From Dyadobacter sp. MSC1_007 (lineage in GTDB: Bacteria; Bacteroidota; Bacteroidia; Cytophagales; Spirosomataceae): 64,000 nucleotides of DNA. Of the stretch, positions 53,632 through 63,371 are shown piece after piece. Made by a program: the position numbers and the translations under genes. The stretch lies in NCBI RefSeq assembly GCF_023667495.1, contig NZ_JAMOZL010000012.1, forward strand, positions 248,001 through 312,000. The letters are read 5' to 3'. Numbering within the stretch: the stretch's first letter is position 1; every line of letters begins with the position of its first letter. The notes beneath the pieces are model-generated. The model did no database searches. It was not told the origin of the DNA and saw only the letters and a program-made list of their open reading frames with translations.

Positions 53632-55404
53632 ATGAAAACTACAAAACTATTTAACTATACGCTGGCCCTGCTGTTATTGGGCTCGATCAGTTCCTGTGAT
53701 CTGGACGAAGTACCGGTGGACACGGCTACCAATGAGGCCGTATTCGGTTCGGAAGGCGGTCTGGAACTATATGCCAACTCGTTTTACGACCTGCTTCCCA
53801 ACACCGATGTCGGGGTGTTCCAGGATGATGATAATTCGGACCTCGTAGCGCGGAATGGCGTGGATAACTACCTGGCGCCGAATGCGCTCAGTCCGATCAC
53901 CAGCTCGGGATGGAACTGGACAGATCTCCGGAACATCAATTATTTTATTGAAAACACCGAAAAAAGCGTGGTGCCGACCAAAGCGCATTACCTGGGCGTG
54001 GCGCGTTTCTTCCGTGCGTTGTTCTATTTTGATAAGGTAAAACGGTTCGGAGATGTGCCCTGGATCGATAAAACGATAGACATCAAGGACGAAGCGACGT
54101 TGTACGGCTCACGGGATAACCGTTTCGAGGTTATGGATAATGTGCTGGCCGACCTGAACTTTGCTATCGAAAACATTACGCTCACTTCCGACCCGAGCGC
54201 TACCCGCATTACTAAAAATGTGGCACGCGCTTACAAAACCCGGATCTGCCTTTTTGAAGCCTCGTTCCGCAAATACCATACGAATTATAACAAGCAGGCT
54301 ACTGCCAATACCTGGTATGAAGAGGTAGTTAAGGAAGCCAATAACATCAAAGGTTTCACCCTGCACGAAGGTACCGGGCTGGATAGGGCTTACCGGGAAA
54401 TGTTTATCGCAAAGACTCCTTTTACCGATGAAACGATCCTCTCGGTAGCATTGAACGCCAGTTTGCAGGTTTTCAGCTCGGCCAACCGGCGGTTTATCAG
54501 CCCTACCTACGGCAATAGGCCCAGCCTGACGCGCCGCTTCGTGAATACGTATCTGAATCTTGACGGAACGCCTTTTACAAGCAAAGCGGGTTACAAAACG
54601 ACCCCATTTGTGGAGGAGGTGAAAAACCGTGATTTGCGGCTTAAACAAACGATCCGTTTGGGTGATTACCGCAGGACGGAAAACAGCCTTCCGGTAGTGG
54701 CACCACCTAATTTTAGCCAGACTTACACCGGTTACCAGCCTATTAAATGGTGTTATGACGAGCGTTTTCCTTTTGATGACGAAAGCCGGAACGACAATGC
54801 GCACATCATCATGCGCTGGGGCGAGGTGTTGCTGAACAAAGCCGAAGCGCTGGCCGAGCTGGACAAAATGACGGTTGCCGACTGGACAGCCACAATAGGT
54901 GCTCTTCGCAAACGGGCCGGGATCACAGGAACCACGCTTACCACTTTGCCAACCGTTGCGGACCCTTATATGATCGACTTCTTTAAAGGGAAATTTACAG
55001 ATCCTATCCTGCTGGAAGTGTTGCGTGAAAGGGGTGTGGAAATGATATTTGAGGGCTTGCGCGCGGACGACCTCAGGAGGTGGAAACTGGGCCAGCTGTT
55101 CCAGGACGCTCCGATGAACGGCATGTACGTGCCTGCACTGGGAGAATATGACCTTAACGGCGATGGTATTAAGGATGTTTATTTTTACCAGGGTACCAAG
55201 CCAACTTCGACTACGCCGGGAATGGCCTTTGTAGATGTGAGCCCTTCAACAGCCGTTGGCCGGATTCAGCTATCGAATGGTACATCCGGTGAAGTGATGT
55301 GGAATGCAGGCGCGCGCCAATGGGCGGATCAGAAATATCTGTACCCCATCCCGGAAGCCGACCGCATCAGAAATCCTGACCTCGGTCAGAACCCAGGTTG
55401 GTAA
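53632..55404 (+). CDS. SusD/RagB-family glycan-binding lipoprotein (SusD2)
   Basis: A 590-residue surface lipoprotein with lipobox Cys in SISSCDLDEVP (about residue 23). Features: GSEGGLELYANSFYDLLP, GVARFFRALFYFDKVKRFGDVPW, TKNVARAYKTRICLFEASFRKY and the C-terminal VEMIFEGLRADDLRRWKLGQ. It contains an acidic DLNGDGIKDVYFY segment near residue 505 that could bind calcium. It is followed by a terminator. Confidence 0.96.
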   Translation: MKTTKLFNYTLALLLLGSISSCDLDEVPVDTATNEAVFGSEGGLELYANSFYDLLPNTDVGVFQDDDNSDLVARNGVDNYLAPNALSPITSSGWNWTDLRNINYFIENTEKSVVPTKAHYLGVARFFRALFYFDKVKRFGDVPWIDKTIDIKDEATLYGSRDNRFEVMDNVLADLNFAIENITLTSDPSATRITKNVARAYKTRICLFEASFRKYHTNYNKQATANTWYEEVVKEANNIKGFTLHEGTGLDRAYREMFIAKTPFTDETILSVALNASLQVFSSANRRFISPTYGNRPSLTRRFVNTYLNLDGTPFTSKAGYKTTPFVEEVKNRDLRLKQTIRLGDYRRTENSLPVVAPPNFSQTYTGYQPIKWCYDERFPFDDESRNDNAHIIMRWGEVLLNKAEALAELDKMTVADWTATIGALRKRAGITGTTLTTLPTVADPYMIDFFKGKFTDPILLEVLRERGVEMIFEGLRADDLRRWKLGQLFQDAPMNGMYVPALGEYDLNGDGIKDVYFYQGTKPTSTTPGMAFVDVSPSTAVGRIQLSNGTSGEVMWNAGARQWADQKYLYPIPEADRIRNPDLGQNPGW

Positions 55405-55427
55405 TTCATTTTTAAGTTTTAAGCAAG

Positions 55428-55459
55428 AAGGCTGTCTCGATCCCGGGGCAGCCTTTTTT
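55428..55459 (+). terminator. Terminator after susD2
   Basis: AAGGCTG/CAGCCTT arms, imperfect inner pairing and a run of six T, 24 bp after the stop. Confidence 0.75.
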
Positions 55460-55549
55460 GTGAATAACCGTAAGATATATTTCGACGGCAAGTAAGATTT
55501 GAACGAAAACAAGTTTAAATTAACTTAATAGTAATGTTTGCGTTCATTC

Positions 55550-58500
55550 ATGCGAAGTTGGTTTTTGGTTTGTTTTCTGATATTGGCTGGTGTGCTGAGG
55601 TGGGCGGGGAAGGTTACGGCTCAATCCAGCGACTACCAGTTTTCGCGTTATAATGCGGAAAAAGGGCTCTCGCACAATCAGGTCAATTGCTTTTTAAAAG
55701 ATAGCCGGGGTTTTGTGTGGGTAGGCACTGCTGATGGCCTGAACCGCTTCGACGGCTATTCATTTAGGGTTTTTAAGCACAATCCGACCGATTCCACCAG
55801 CATTGCGGACCATTTTATTAATTCTATTTTCGAGGATCCCGAAGGCTATATCTGGATCAATACCCGCAAAGGTTTTAACATTTATGATCCCTCCACGGAA
55901 AGCCTTAACCGGAATGCTAATCAGGCTGCAAAGCGGCTTGGGCTCAATGACGCCGATTTCGGGCGGGTTCTTAAAACAAGGTCGGGCGATTATTGGATCA
56001 ATCACAACAAGCTCGGACTGCTGAAATACCTCCCAGGTCCGAAAAAACTGCTGAAAACTGCATTTAAGCGGGTAGTTGACCAGGGTGGCAAACCTGCTCC
56101 CATTATTACCGATTTTGATGAGGATGAAAAGGGGAATCTCTGGATAGTATATGACGACGGCCTGATCGCCCGTCTGGATGCGCGCACAAACAAGCTGGGA
56201 TTTCAAAGCAGCCTGTTGAAAGACCGGAACCTGGGCAGATCGCCGAACCACCGCATTTTCGTAGACCACGATGGTCAGCCCTGGGTTTACATTGTCAAGG
56301 CGGTTTTAGGTGCATTTTATTTAGATACAAAACAAAACCAGCTGTTAACTGCGAGTACGGCCGGGCGATTGGTCGGGCCTCTGGCCGGTCGCCCAGCGGG
56401 GCCGATCTTCCAACTTAACAATAATGCAGTAAGTGCCATCGTCCAGGGCCCGGAAGGTAAAATATGGATAGGTACCGACCACGGCGGGATTAATATCCTG
56501 GATAAAAAGACAAAGTCCGTCTTCCCTTTGCTATCGAACCCGAGCGACCCCCGAACGATCAGCCAAAACAGTATTTTAAGCCTTTATAAAGATCCTACCG
56601 GGATGATTTGGGCCGGTACTTTCAAGAAGGGATTTTGCAGCTACCATCAGAATATATTCAAATTCTCGCTCATTCGTCACTTGCCGGCAGTGCCGGGCAG
56701 TTTGCCTTTCGAAGATGTGAATGTTTTTACCGAGGATAGAAAAGGCAATATTTGGCTCGGTACCAATGGAGGGGGGGTGATTTATTATGACAGAAAAAAT
56801 AACAGCTTCCGGCAGTACAAGAATATCCCGGGTAATCCGAATAGTCTGAGTAACAATGTGATTGTTAGTATGTTTCTTGATAAAAGCGATATGCTTTGGA
56901 TAGGGACCTATTTTGGGGGGCTGAATAGTTTTGACGGAAAAAACTTTACCCGTTACCTGCACGATCCGGCTGATTCTACGAGTTTGGTCGACGACCGGGT
57001 TTGGGAAATTTTCGAAGATTCTCAGCGCCGCCTTTGGGTGGGCACGCTGGCAGATGGGCTGGATTTGCTGGATCGAAACACCAAAAAGTTCAGGCATTAC
57101 CGGCGGCTGGCCCCAAATTCAGTCAGGTCGGATTACATTTCGGCTTTAATGGAAGATACCAATGGCGATCTGTGGGTCGGAACTGCCAACGGGATCGATG
57201 TATTGAAACGCAACACAGGGTTGTTCATCCATTACCAGTACACCGCAGGAGATTCGCTCGGTTTGAGCAGTGATGGCGTTACCTCGCTAGCACTTGATAG
57301 TCTCGGTAACATCTGGGTCGGCACGTTGGAGGGCCTCAACCGGTACGATAGAAAGCGGAATGCATTTGTGTGGTACGATATGAAGGATGGCTTACCTGAT
57401 AATTCGGTAGTGTCGGTGGCGGTTGATAACTGGCAGAACCTGTGGCTGGGAACACCAAAAGGGCTCGTGAACCTGCGTGTAACGAAACGGACGGGCGGCA
57501 TTCCGGCGCAATTCAATGTGAGCACCTACAATGAGATCGACGGGTTGCAGGGCAGGGGTTTCAATGAGAATGCGGCGCTGAAACTACGCTCTGGTGAACT
57601 GATATTCGGAGGTGCAAACGGGTTTTCGATATTCGATCCGGCACAAATCCGGGACGAATCGCTGGTTGGGCGCATAACGCTCACAGACTTCCAAGTTTTC
57701 AATAAAAGCATCCGGCCCGGGGAGGTTTTGGACAGAAAGCCTATTCTTGAAAAATCCATCTCAGAAACAGACCGGATTGTTCTCAAACACAGCCAAAATG
57801 TCTTTTCCATCGAATTTGCGGCATTAAACTTCCTGCATCCGGAAAAAAATAAATACCTCTACACCCTGGAAGGTTTTAATAACCAATGGTTTGAAGCCGA
57901 CGAGACCAGGAAAGTGACATACACCAACCTCGATCCGGGAACTTACGTTTTTAAGGTCAGGATGAAAGGTGGCGGCGCTCCGTCGGAACGCAGACTGGAA
58001 TTAGAAATACTGCCTCCGCTCTGGCGCACATGGTGGGCGTACACGATCTACGTCTTGCTGATGATCGGCACATTGATGGTGGCGAGATGGGTATTGCTCG
58101 AAAGGCAGAAAATGAACTTCGAGCTGGAACAGGAGCGCAGGCACGCGCAGCAAATGCACGAGCTCGATCTGATGAAGATCAGGTTTTTTACCAATGTAAG
58201 TCACGAGTTCCGGACACCGCTCACGCTGATGCTGACCCCGTTGGAAAACCTCTTGAAAAATATTCAGGCTGACCATACAGTCCACAAACAGCTGTCCCTG
58301 ATCCACCGCAATGCAAAGCGATTACTCAACCTGGTGACGCAAATCCTGGATTTTAAAAAGCTGGAAGTAGAAGAGATCGAGTTCAGGCCGGAGCGGGGCG
58401 ATATCGTACAGTTTGTCAGGGAGATTGCCCACACGTTTTCGGATTTGTCGGAGCACAAGCACATCCGGTACCGGTTTGAAAGTGATATTACTTCGAGATA

Positions 58501-59722
58501 CGCCGATTTTGATCAGGACAAGCTTTCCAAGATCATGTACAACCTGCTTTCCAATGCATTCAAATTCACTCCTGAAAACGGGCATGTGACGGTCAGGTTG
58601 CGGATTATCAGCGACGAGGGGACGGATGAACAGCTGGAAATCAAAGTCGAGGATTCCGGGATCGGTATACCCGACGAGGCGCAGCACAAGGTTTTTGAAC
58701 GGTTCTACCAGCATCCTATGCCCGACCATATCATTAACCAGGGCAGCGGGATCGGGCTGTCGATCGCTGTGGAATTTGTGAAAATGCACGGTGGTACGAT
58801 TGACGTGGAAAGTGTGGAAGGGAACGGGACGACTTTTACTGTGATATTGCCGTTGAAGGAGCGGATTTCGCGGGTTATACCGGCCGAAATACCGGAACCT
58901 GTGCGGACGCCCGATCCAATTGAAGTAACACTGCCCGCCGAAATCGCCGGTAAAAAGCGACCGGTAGTGCTGATCGTAGAGGATAATGACGAGTTCAGGG
59001 ATTATCTCAAAGAAGTTTTAAGGGAAGAATACCGCATTCTGGAAGCTGCCAATGGGAAGGCGGGACTAGATATCACCCTGGAAAGCATTCCGGACCTGAT
59101 CGTGAGCGACGTGATGATGCCGGAAATGGATGGCATCGAACTTTGCAGGACCATAAAAACCGACCGGCGCATTTCCCACATTCCGGTTGTGCTGCTTACC
59201 GCCCGGGCCGAAGAGGAGCAGCGGTTGCAGGGTTATCAGACGGGGGCAGATGCGTATGTGACGAAGCCATTCAGGCTGGATATTTTGCAGGTGCGGATCC
59301 GCAACCTGATCCGGCAGCGCGACCAGTTGCAGAAACAGTTCCAGCAGCGTGTAGAGATCCGTCCGAGCGAAGTGGCGGTACGTTCGCTGGATGAAGAGTT
59401 TATCCAAAAAGCGGTGAAAGTAGTAGAGGAAAACCTGGCTAATGCGGAATACACGGTCGAGGAGCTGAGTGACGCGATGTCGATGAGCCGGGTTTATCTG
59501 TATAAAAAAATACTGTCAATGACGGGCAAGACGCCCATTGAATTCATCAGGATCATCCGCATCCGCCGGGGCGCCGACCTGCTGCAAAAAAGCCAGCTGA
59601 CCGTTTCCGAAATCGCTTATCAGATCGGGTTTAACAATCCGAAATATTTCACTAAACTCTTTAAAGAAGAATTTGAAATGCTGCCGACCGAATACCGGAA
59701 GAGGCAGCTTGAAACCAGCTGA
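55550..59722 (+). CDS. Hybrid two-component system regulator (HTCS)
   Basis: The ATG at 55550 (MRSWFLVCF) is chosen over a TTG 12 bp upstream. The 1390-residue protein combines: signal peptide (1-25), two seven-bladed propellers of reg_prop repeats (about 30-700, e.g. DSRGFVWVGTADGLNRFDG), a Y_Y_Y domain (about 755-815), a membrane segment (about 825-847), HisKA with H885 (NVSHEFRTPL), HATPase, a receiver with D1187 (IVSDVMMPEMDG) and an AraC-type DNA-binding domain (about 1285-1385). It senses an oligosaccharide in the periplasm and activates a PUL; susC3/susD3 downstream with a perfect dyad are the nearest candidates, susC2/susD2 upstream also possible. Confidence 0.97.
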   Translation: MRSWFLVCFLILAGVLRWAGKVTAQSSDYQFSRYNAEKGLSHNQVNCFLKDSRGFVWVGTADGLNRFDGYSFRVFKHNPTDSTSIADHFINSIFEDPEGYIWINTRKGFNIYDPSTESLNRNANQAAKRLGLNDADFGRVLKTRSGDYWINHNKLGLLKYLPGPKKLLKTAFKRVVDQGGKPAPIITDFDEDEKGNLWIVYDDGLIARLDARTNKLGFQSSLLKDRNLGRSPNHRIFVDHDGQPWVYIVKAVLGAFYLDTKQNQLLTASTAGRLVGPLAGRPAGPIFQLNNNAVSAIVQGPEGKIWIGTDHGGINILDKKTKSVFPLLSNPSDPRTISQNSILSLYKDPTGMIWAGTFKKGFCSYHQNIFKFSLIRHLPAVPGSLPFEDVNVFTEDRKGNIWLGTNGGGVIYYDRKNNSFRQYKNIPGNPNSLSNNVIVSMFLDKSDMLWIGTYFGGLNSFDGKNFTRYLHDPADSTSLVDDRVWEIFEDSQRRLWVGTLADGLDLLDRNTKKFRHYRRLAPNSVRSDYISALMEDTNGDLWVGTANGIDVLKRNTGLFIHYQYTAGDSLGLSSDGVTSLALDSLGNIWVGTLEGLNRYDRKRNAFVWYDMKDGLPDNSVVSVAVDNWQNLWLGTPKGLVNLRVTKRTGGIPAQFNVSTYNEIDGLQGRGFNENAALKLRSGELIFGGANGFSIFDPAQIRDESLVGRITLTDFQVFNKSIRPGEVLDRKPILEKSISETDRIVLKHSQNVFSIEFAALNFLHPEKNKYLYTLEGFNNQWFEADETRKVTYTNLDPGTYVFKVRMKGGGAPSERRLELEILPPLWRTWWAYTIYVLLMIGTLMVARWVLLERQKMNFELEQERRHAQQMHELDLMKIRFFTNVSHEFRTPLTLMLTPLENLLKNIQADHTVHKQLSLIHRNAKRLLNLVTQILDFKKLEVEEIEFRPERGDIVQFVREIAHTFSDLSEHKHIRYRFESDITSRYADFDQDKLSKIMYNLLSNAFKFTPENGHVTVRLRIISDEGTDEQLEIKVEDSGIGIPDEAQHKVFERFYQHPMPDHIINQGSGIGLSIAVEFVKMHGGTIDVESVEGNGTTFTVILPLKERISRVIPAEIPEPVRTPDPIEVTLPAEIAGKKRPVVLIVEDNDEFRDYLKEVLREEYRILEAANGKAGLDITLESIPDLIVSDVMMPEMDGIELCRTIKTDRRISHIPVVLLTARAEEEQRLQGYQTGADAYVTKPFRLDILQVRIRNLIRQRDQLQKQFQQRVEIRPSEVAVRSLDEEFIQKAVKVVEENLANAEYTVEELSDAMSMSRVYLYKKILSMTGKTPIEFIRIIRIRRGADLLQKSQLTVSEIAYQIGFNNPKYFTKLFKEEFEMLPTEYRKRQLETS

Positions 59723-59830
59723 TCTTTTTAAATGGGATCATTCAAACGGGCACTTTGAGATTAAACTCTTTAAAATTGTCAAGCGTTCAAAAATTGGAAT
59801 AATACAACCGAACGATCCGATACTTTTATA

Positions 59831-59868
59831 AATGCCGTAACCTATGCATCCCGCTGGTTACGGCATTT
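59831..59868 (+). terminator. Terminator of the HTCS gene
   Basis: AATGCCGTAACC/GGTTACGGCATT arms (12 bp, perfect) with a 13-base loop and TTTTT. Confidence 0.85.
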
Positions 59869-59931
59869 TTACTTTTCAAGCGGAAGCTTTCATGTAATAA
59901 TCGGTGAAAGAATAGCCCATTTTTCCACTCA

Positions 59932-59959
59932 GTTTACAAATGAAACCCTATTTGTAAAC
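59932..59959. promoter_or_regulatory. Predicted HTCS operator: perfect 10-bp dyad upstream of susC3
   Basis: GTTTACAAAT (59932-59941) and ATTTGTAAAC (59950-59959) with an 8-base spacer, 143 bp before the susC3 ATG. A partial copy (ACATTTGT) lies near 59994. Confidence 0.65.
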
Positions 59960-60102
59960 ATTTGAACCCCCTGCTGCATGTTTTTATAAGTCACATTTGT
60001 CCAACTATTCATTCGATTTGTGCTAAACCCGGTGTCGTGCCCGACGATATCGGAAATGTCTAAACCGAGGTGAACAGACAGGCTTTATTAAAACCAAACA
60101 AC

Positions 60103-63100
60103 ATGCAACAAAATTTGTACGAAAAAAGACAGGCAAAGCGAAGCTCGCGTCCCCTGTCAGGATTGTTACAGCCCCTCCTCTTTCTGCTGGGAATCGTGTG
60201 CGCTGCGCCGGGTGTTTTCGCCCAGGCCGACGCCAAAAAAACTGTAACGGGTGTGGTCCTTGCCGACGATCGCGGCGACGCGATACCGGGAGCGAGTGTG
60301 GTAGTGAAAGGGACTTCGAATGGTACGACCACCAATACGGCTGGTGAATTTTCGATTGAGGCTGCGGCTGGAAATACACTCGTAATTTCCTTTATCGGTT
60401 ATGAGGTCCGGGAAATACCGGTAGGCAATAAGACGAAGATCGAGGTGAGGATGAAGGAAAGCATTTCCAACCTGAACGAGGTGGTGGTAGTGGGTTATGG
60501 TGAAATGAAAAAGACGGACGTTTCGAGCTCGCAGGTTACGGTTTCGGGAAAAGATCTGAGCAAAACCATCAATACATCATTGGAACAAGGCTTGCAGGGC
60601 CGTGCCGCGAACGTAATGGTACAACAAAACTCCGGGCAGCCAGGTGCCGCGCCGTCGGTTTTGATCCGTGGATTGAGCTCATTGACAGGGACTACACAGC
60701 CATTATATGTGATCGACGGTGTGCAGATCAAGCCTGATAATATGAAGGATGATCCCAATAACCGCCCGACGGGTTTCTCGAATATTCTGTCGAGCATTAA
60801 CCCCGACGATATCGAAACGATCAACGTATTGCAGGGGCCTTCTGCCACGGCAATTTACGGAGCGGTAGGTGCGAACGGGGTCGTGATGATCACCACCAAA
60901 CGCGGAAAAGCGGGTGAAGCCAAAGTTACATTCAATTCGCTGGTAACGATACAGTCTGAGCCAAAGCATATTGACGTGATGAACCTCCGCGAATATGCGC
61001 AGTTCAGAAATGAAGCGGCAGCGGTTGGCTCAACTGCTTCTGATCCGCAATTTGCCGATCCTTCGGTATTAGGAAACGGCACCGACTGGCAAAGCGCATT
61101 GTACCGCCCGACTACCCTGCAAAAATATTCAGTGGGACTCAGCGGCGGTACGGAAAAGTCGACTTATTACTTGTCCGGTGAATATTTTAACCAGAAAGGT
61201 ATCGTGGAAGGATCAGGATTTAAGCGTTACAACGGGCGTTTGAACCTGGAAAACCAAACGCGCAGCTGGTTGAAGATCGGTGCGAATATGAGTGTGGGTA
61301 TGACCGAAGAGAAGGTTAATACCAATAATGGAGGCATTATCCAGCTGGCGCTTGACCAGAACCCGAGTGTGCCGGTGACCAACCCGGATGGAAGTTGGGG
61401 CGGGCCATCCTCGACGCAATTCCAGTTTACCAACCCGGTCATGATCTCCAAGATCTATAATGACTATAACCGCCGGACTTCGATCCTTGGAAGTTTGTTC
61501 GCGGATGTAAAGCTGGCCAAAAACCTGGTTTGGCACACAGAAGTTAATGGTAGTTCGGAATTTTTGAAATACTATTCATTCCACCCATCCTATACAATTG
61601 GTGGATATGTAGTGTCGCAAGACGCTGCCACTTCGACAAGATCGGTGAATACCAACACCTGGTGGAGCTTGCATAGTCGGCTTACCTATGATCTGAAGCT
61701 GGACAAACATGCGGTCAATATCATGGCTGGTCATGAGGCGCAGGCATCCACTTATGAATCACTTACAGCCAGCAGGAAAAAATTCATTACCAATACGATT
61801 GAAGAGCTTTCGGGCGGGGATGGATCGGTGATTTCGAACGTAAGCAACAACAGCGGTAAAGGTGCAAGCTCACGCGAGTCGTATTTTGCCCGGGTGAATT
61901 ATAACTTCAATGAGCGCTATTTTTTGCAGGGGACTTACCGGATGGATGGTTCGTCGGCATTCCGTCAGGGACGCCGCTGGGGCAACTTCCCGGCTGTGTC
62001 GGTAGCATGGCGGGTTTCCGAAGAGCCATTCCTGAAAAGCGTCAACGAGATCAACGACCTGAAACTGAGATTTGAGATCGGTCGCTCAGGGAACCAGGGA
62101 AGTGGTGGTAATGCCGTTTTTTCTACACTTCAAACAGTGCCAACCGGCTGGGGAACAGGCTTCCTGGCTTCCAACTTTGCCAACGAGTTCCTGACCTGGG
62201 AAAAGGATGATGTGATCAACGCCGGGCTCGACCTGCACATGTTCAGCAACCGCGTGGAGCTGATCGTCGATGCCTATATCAAAAATATCACCAGTCTGAT
62301 CACGGTGAACTCTTATCCATTCACTTATGGTGGGGACATTGCTTATTCGCCGGGTTACCTGAGCTGGCCGGCAGTGAATGCAGGTTCGATGAAAAACAGG
62401 GGTGTTGGTTTTACATTGAACACCGTGAATATTGACAAAGGCGGATTTTACTGGAAAACCGGTATCAACGTTTCCTTCGATCGCAACAAGGTGACTTCCC
62501 TTTTGAACCCGATCACACCGGTTTGGAATGCGACTTCAGTTGGTTTTAGAACAGAAGTGGGCCACCCGGCGAGTATGATCACAGGTTATGTTGCCGACGG
62601 ACTTTTCCAGGATGCCAATGATATCAAAAATCACGCGATCCAGACTTCTAACAACCAGTTGACTATCAACCCGGCAACGGGAAGCTGGGCAGGGGATACC
62701 AAGTTCCGCGACCTGAATGCAGACGGCGTGATCGATGCCGAGGACCGCACTGTGATCGGCAATCCATGGCCGAAGTTCACGCTTGGTTTCAATAACAACA
62801 TGAGCTACAAGAATTTCGAACTGAATGCATTCCTGACCGGAAGCTTTAAGAACGATATCCTGAACTACCCGCGTTACCGTGCCGAGATTCCCGGCAATGG
62901 CGGTGTATTTGGAAACCAATGGTCATCCGTAGCCAATTATGCCAAACCAAGCAGCTATAACCTTGCCGATGCGGAAAGTGTAACGCTGACCAACCCAGGC
63001 CACGTGATCCCACGTATCGCACCGGGCGACCCGAATGGCAACAACCGGATGAGCACCAACTTCATCGAGGATGGAAGTTATGTACGTCTGAAAAACATTA

Positions 63101-63321
63101 CGCTCAGCTATAATTTCCCAAAGACCCTGTTGAAAGACTTGTTTATCAGAGGGTTGAAGGCATCAGTTGGAGCGCAGAACCTTTTCACAATTACCAAATA
63201 CAAAGGTTATGACCCTGAGATCGGGATGGTTAACTATGGTGGTACTGTGATGGCGGGGATCGATACAGGCCGTTATCCTTCGGTGCGGATGTATTCTTTC
63301 GGTCTGACGGCTGATTTTTAA
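60103..63321 (+). CDS. SusC/RagA TonB-dependent transporter (SusC3)
   Basis: The ATG at 60103 (MQQNLYEKRQ) is preferred to a GTG 33 bp upstream. The 1072-residue protein has a signal peptide (to PGVFAQ, about residue 42), a carboxypeptidase-like domain (VVLADDRGDAIPGASVVVKG), the plug (NEVVVVGYGEMKKTDVSSSQ, SATAIYGAVGANGVVMITTK) and the barrel ending in FGLTADF. There is no STN domain. It partners SusD3, which starts 50 bp downstream, and probably responds to the HTCS upstream. Confidence 0.96.
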   Translation: MQQNLYEKRQAKRSSRPLSGLLQPLLFLLGIVCAAPGVFAQADAKKTVTGVVLADDRGDAIPGASVVVKGTSNGTTTNTAGEFSIEAAAGNTLVISFIGYEVREIPVGNKTKIEVRMKESISNLNEVVVVGYGEMKKTDVSSSQVTVSGKDLSKTINTSLEQGLQGRAANVMVQQNSGQPGAAPSVLIRGLSSLTGTTQPLYVIDGVQIKPDNMKDDPNNRPTGFSNILSSINPDDIETINVLQGPSATAIYGAVGANGVVMITTKRGKAGEAKVTFNSLVTIQSEPKHIDVMNLREYAQFRNEAAAVGSTASDPQFADPSVLGNGTDWQSALYRPTTLQKYSVGLSGGTEKSTYYLSGEYFNQKGIVEGSGFKRYNGRLNLENQTRSWLKIGANMSVGMTEEKVNTNNGGIIQLALDQNPSVPVTNPDGSWGGPSSTQFQFTNPVMISKIYNDYNRRTSILGSLFADVKLAKNLVWHTEVNGSSEFLKYYSFHPSYTIGGYVVSQDAATSTRSVNTNTWWSLHSRLTYDLKLDKHAVNIMAGHEAQASTYESLTASRKKFITNTIEELSGGDGSVISNVSNNSGKGASSRESYFARVNYNFNERYFLQGTYRMDGSSAFRQGRRWGNFPAVSVAWRVSEEPFLKSVNEINDLKLRFEIGRSGNQGSGGNAVFSTLQTVPTGWGTGFLASNFANEFLTWEKDDVINAGLDLHMFSNRVELIVDAYIKNITSLITVNSYPFTYGGDIAYSPGYLSWPAVNAGSMKNRGVGFTLNTVNIDKGGFYWKTGINVSFDRNKVTSLLNPITPVWNATSVGFRTEVGHPASMITGYVADGLFQDANDIKNHAIQTSNNQLTINPATGSWAGDTKFRDLNADGVIDAEDRTVIGNPWPKFTLGFNNNMSYKNFELNAFLTGSFKNDILNYPRYRAEIPGNGGVFGNQWSSVANYAKPSSYNLADAESVTLTNPGHVIPRIAPGDPNGNNRMSTNFIEDGSYVRLKNITLSYNFPKTLLKDLFIRGLKASVGAQNLFTITKYKGYDPEIGMVNYGGTVMAGIDTGRYPSVRMYSFGLTADF

Positions 63322-63371
63322 GATAGAAACGGGTCAACTGATTTAAAATCAAGATTCTAACAATATTCAAT

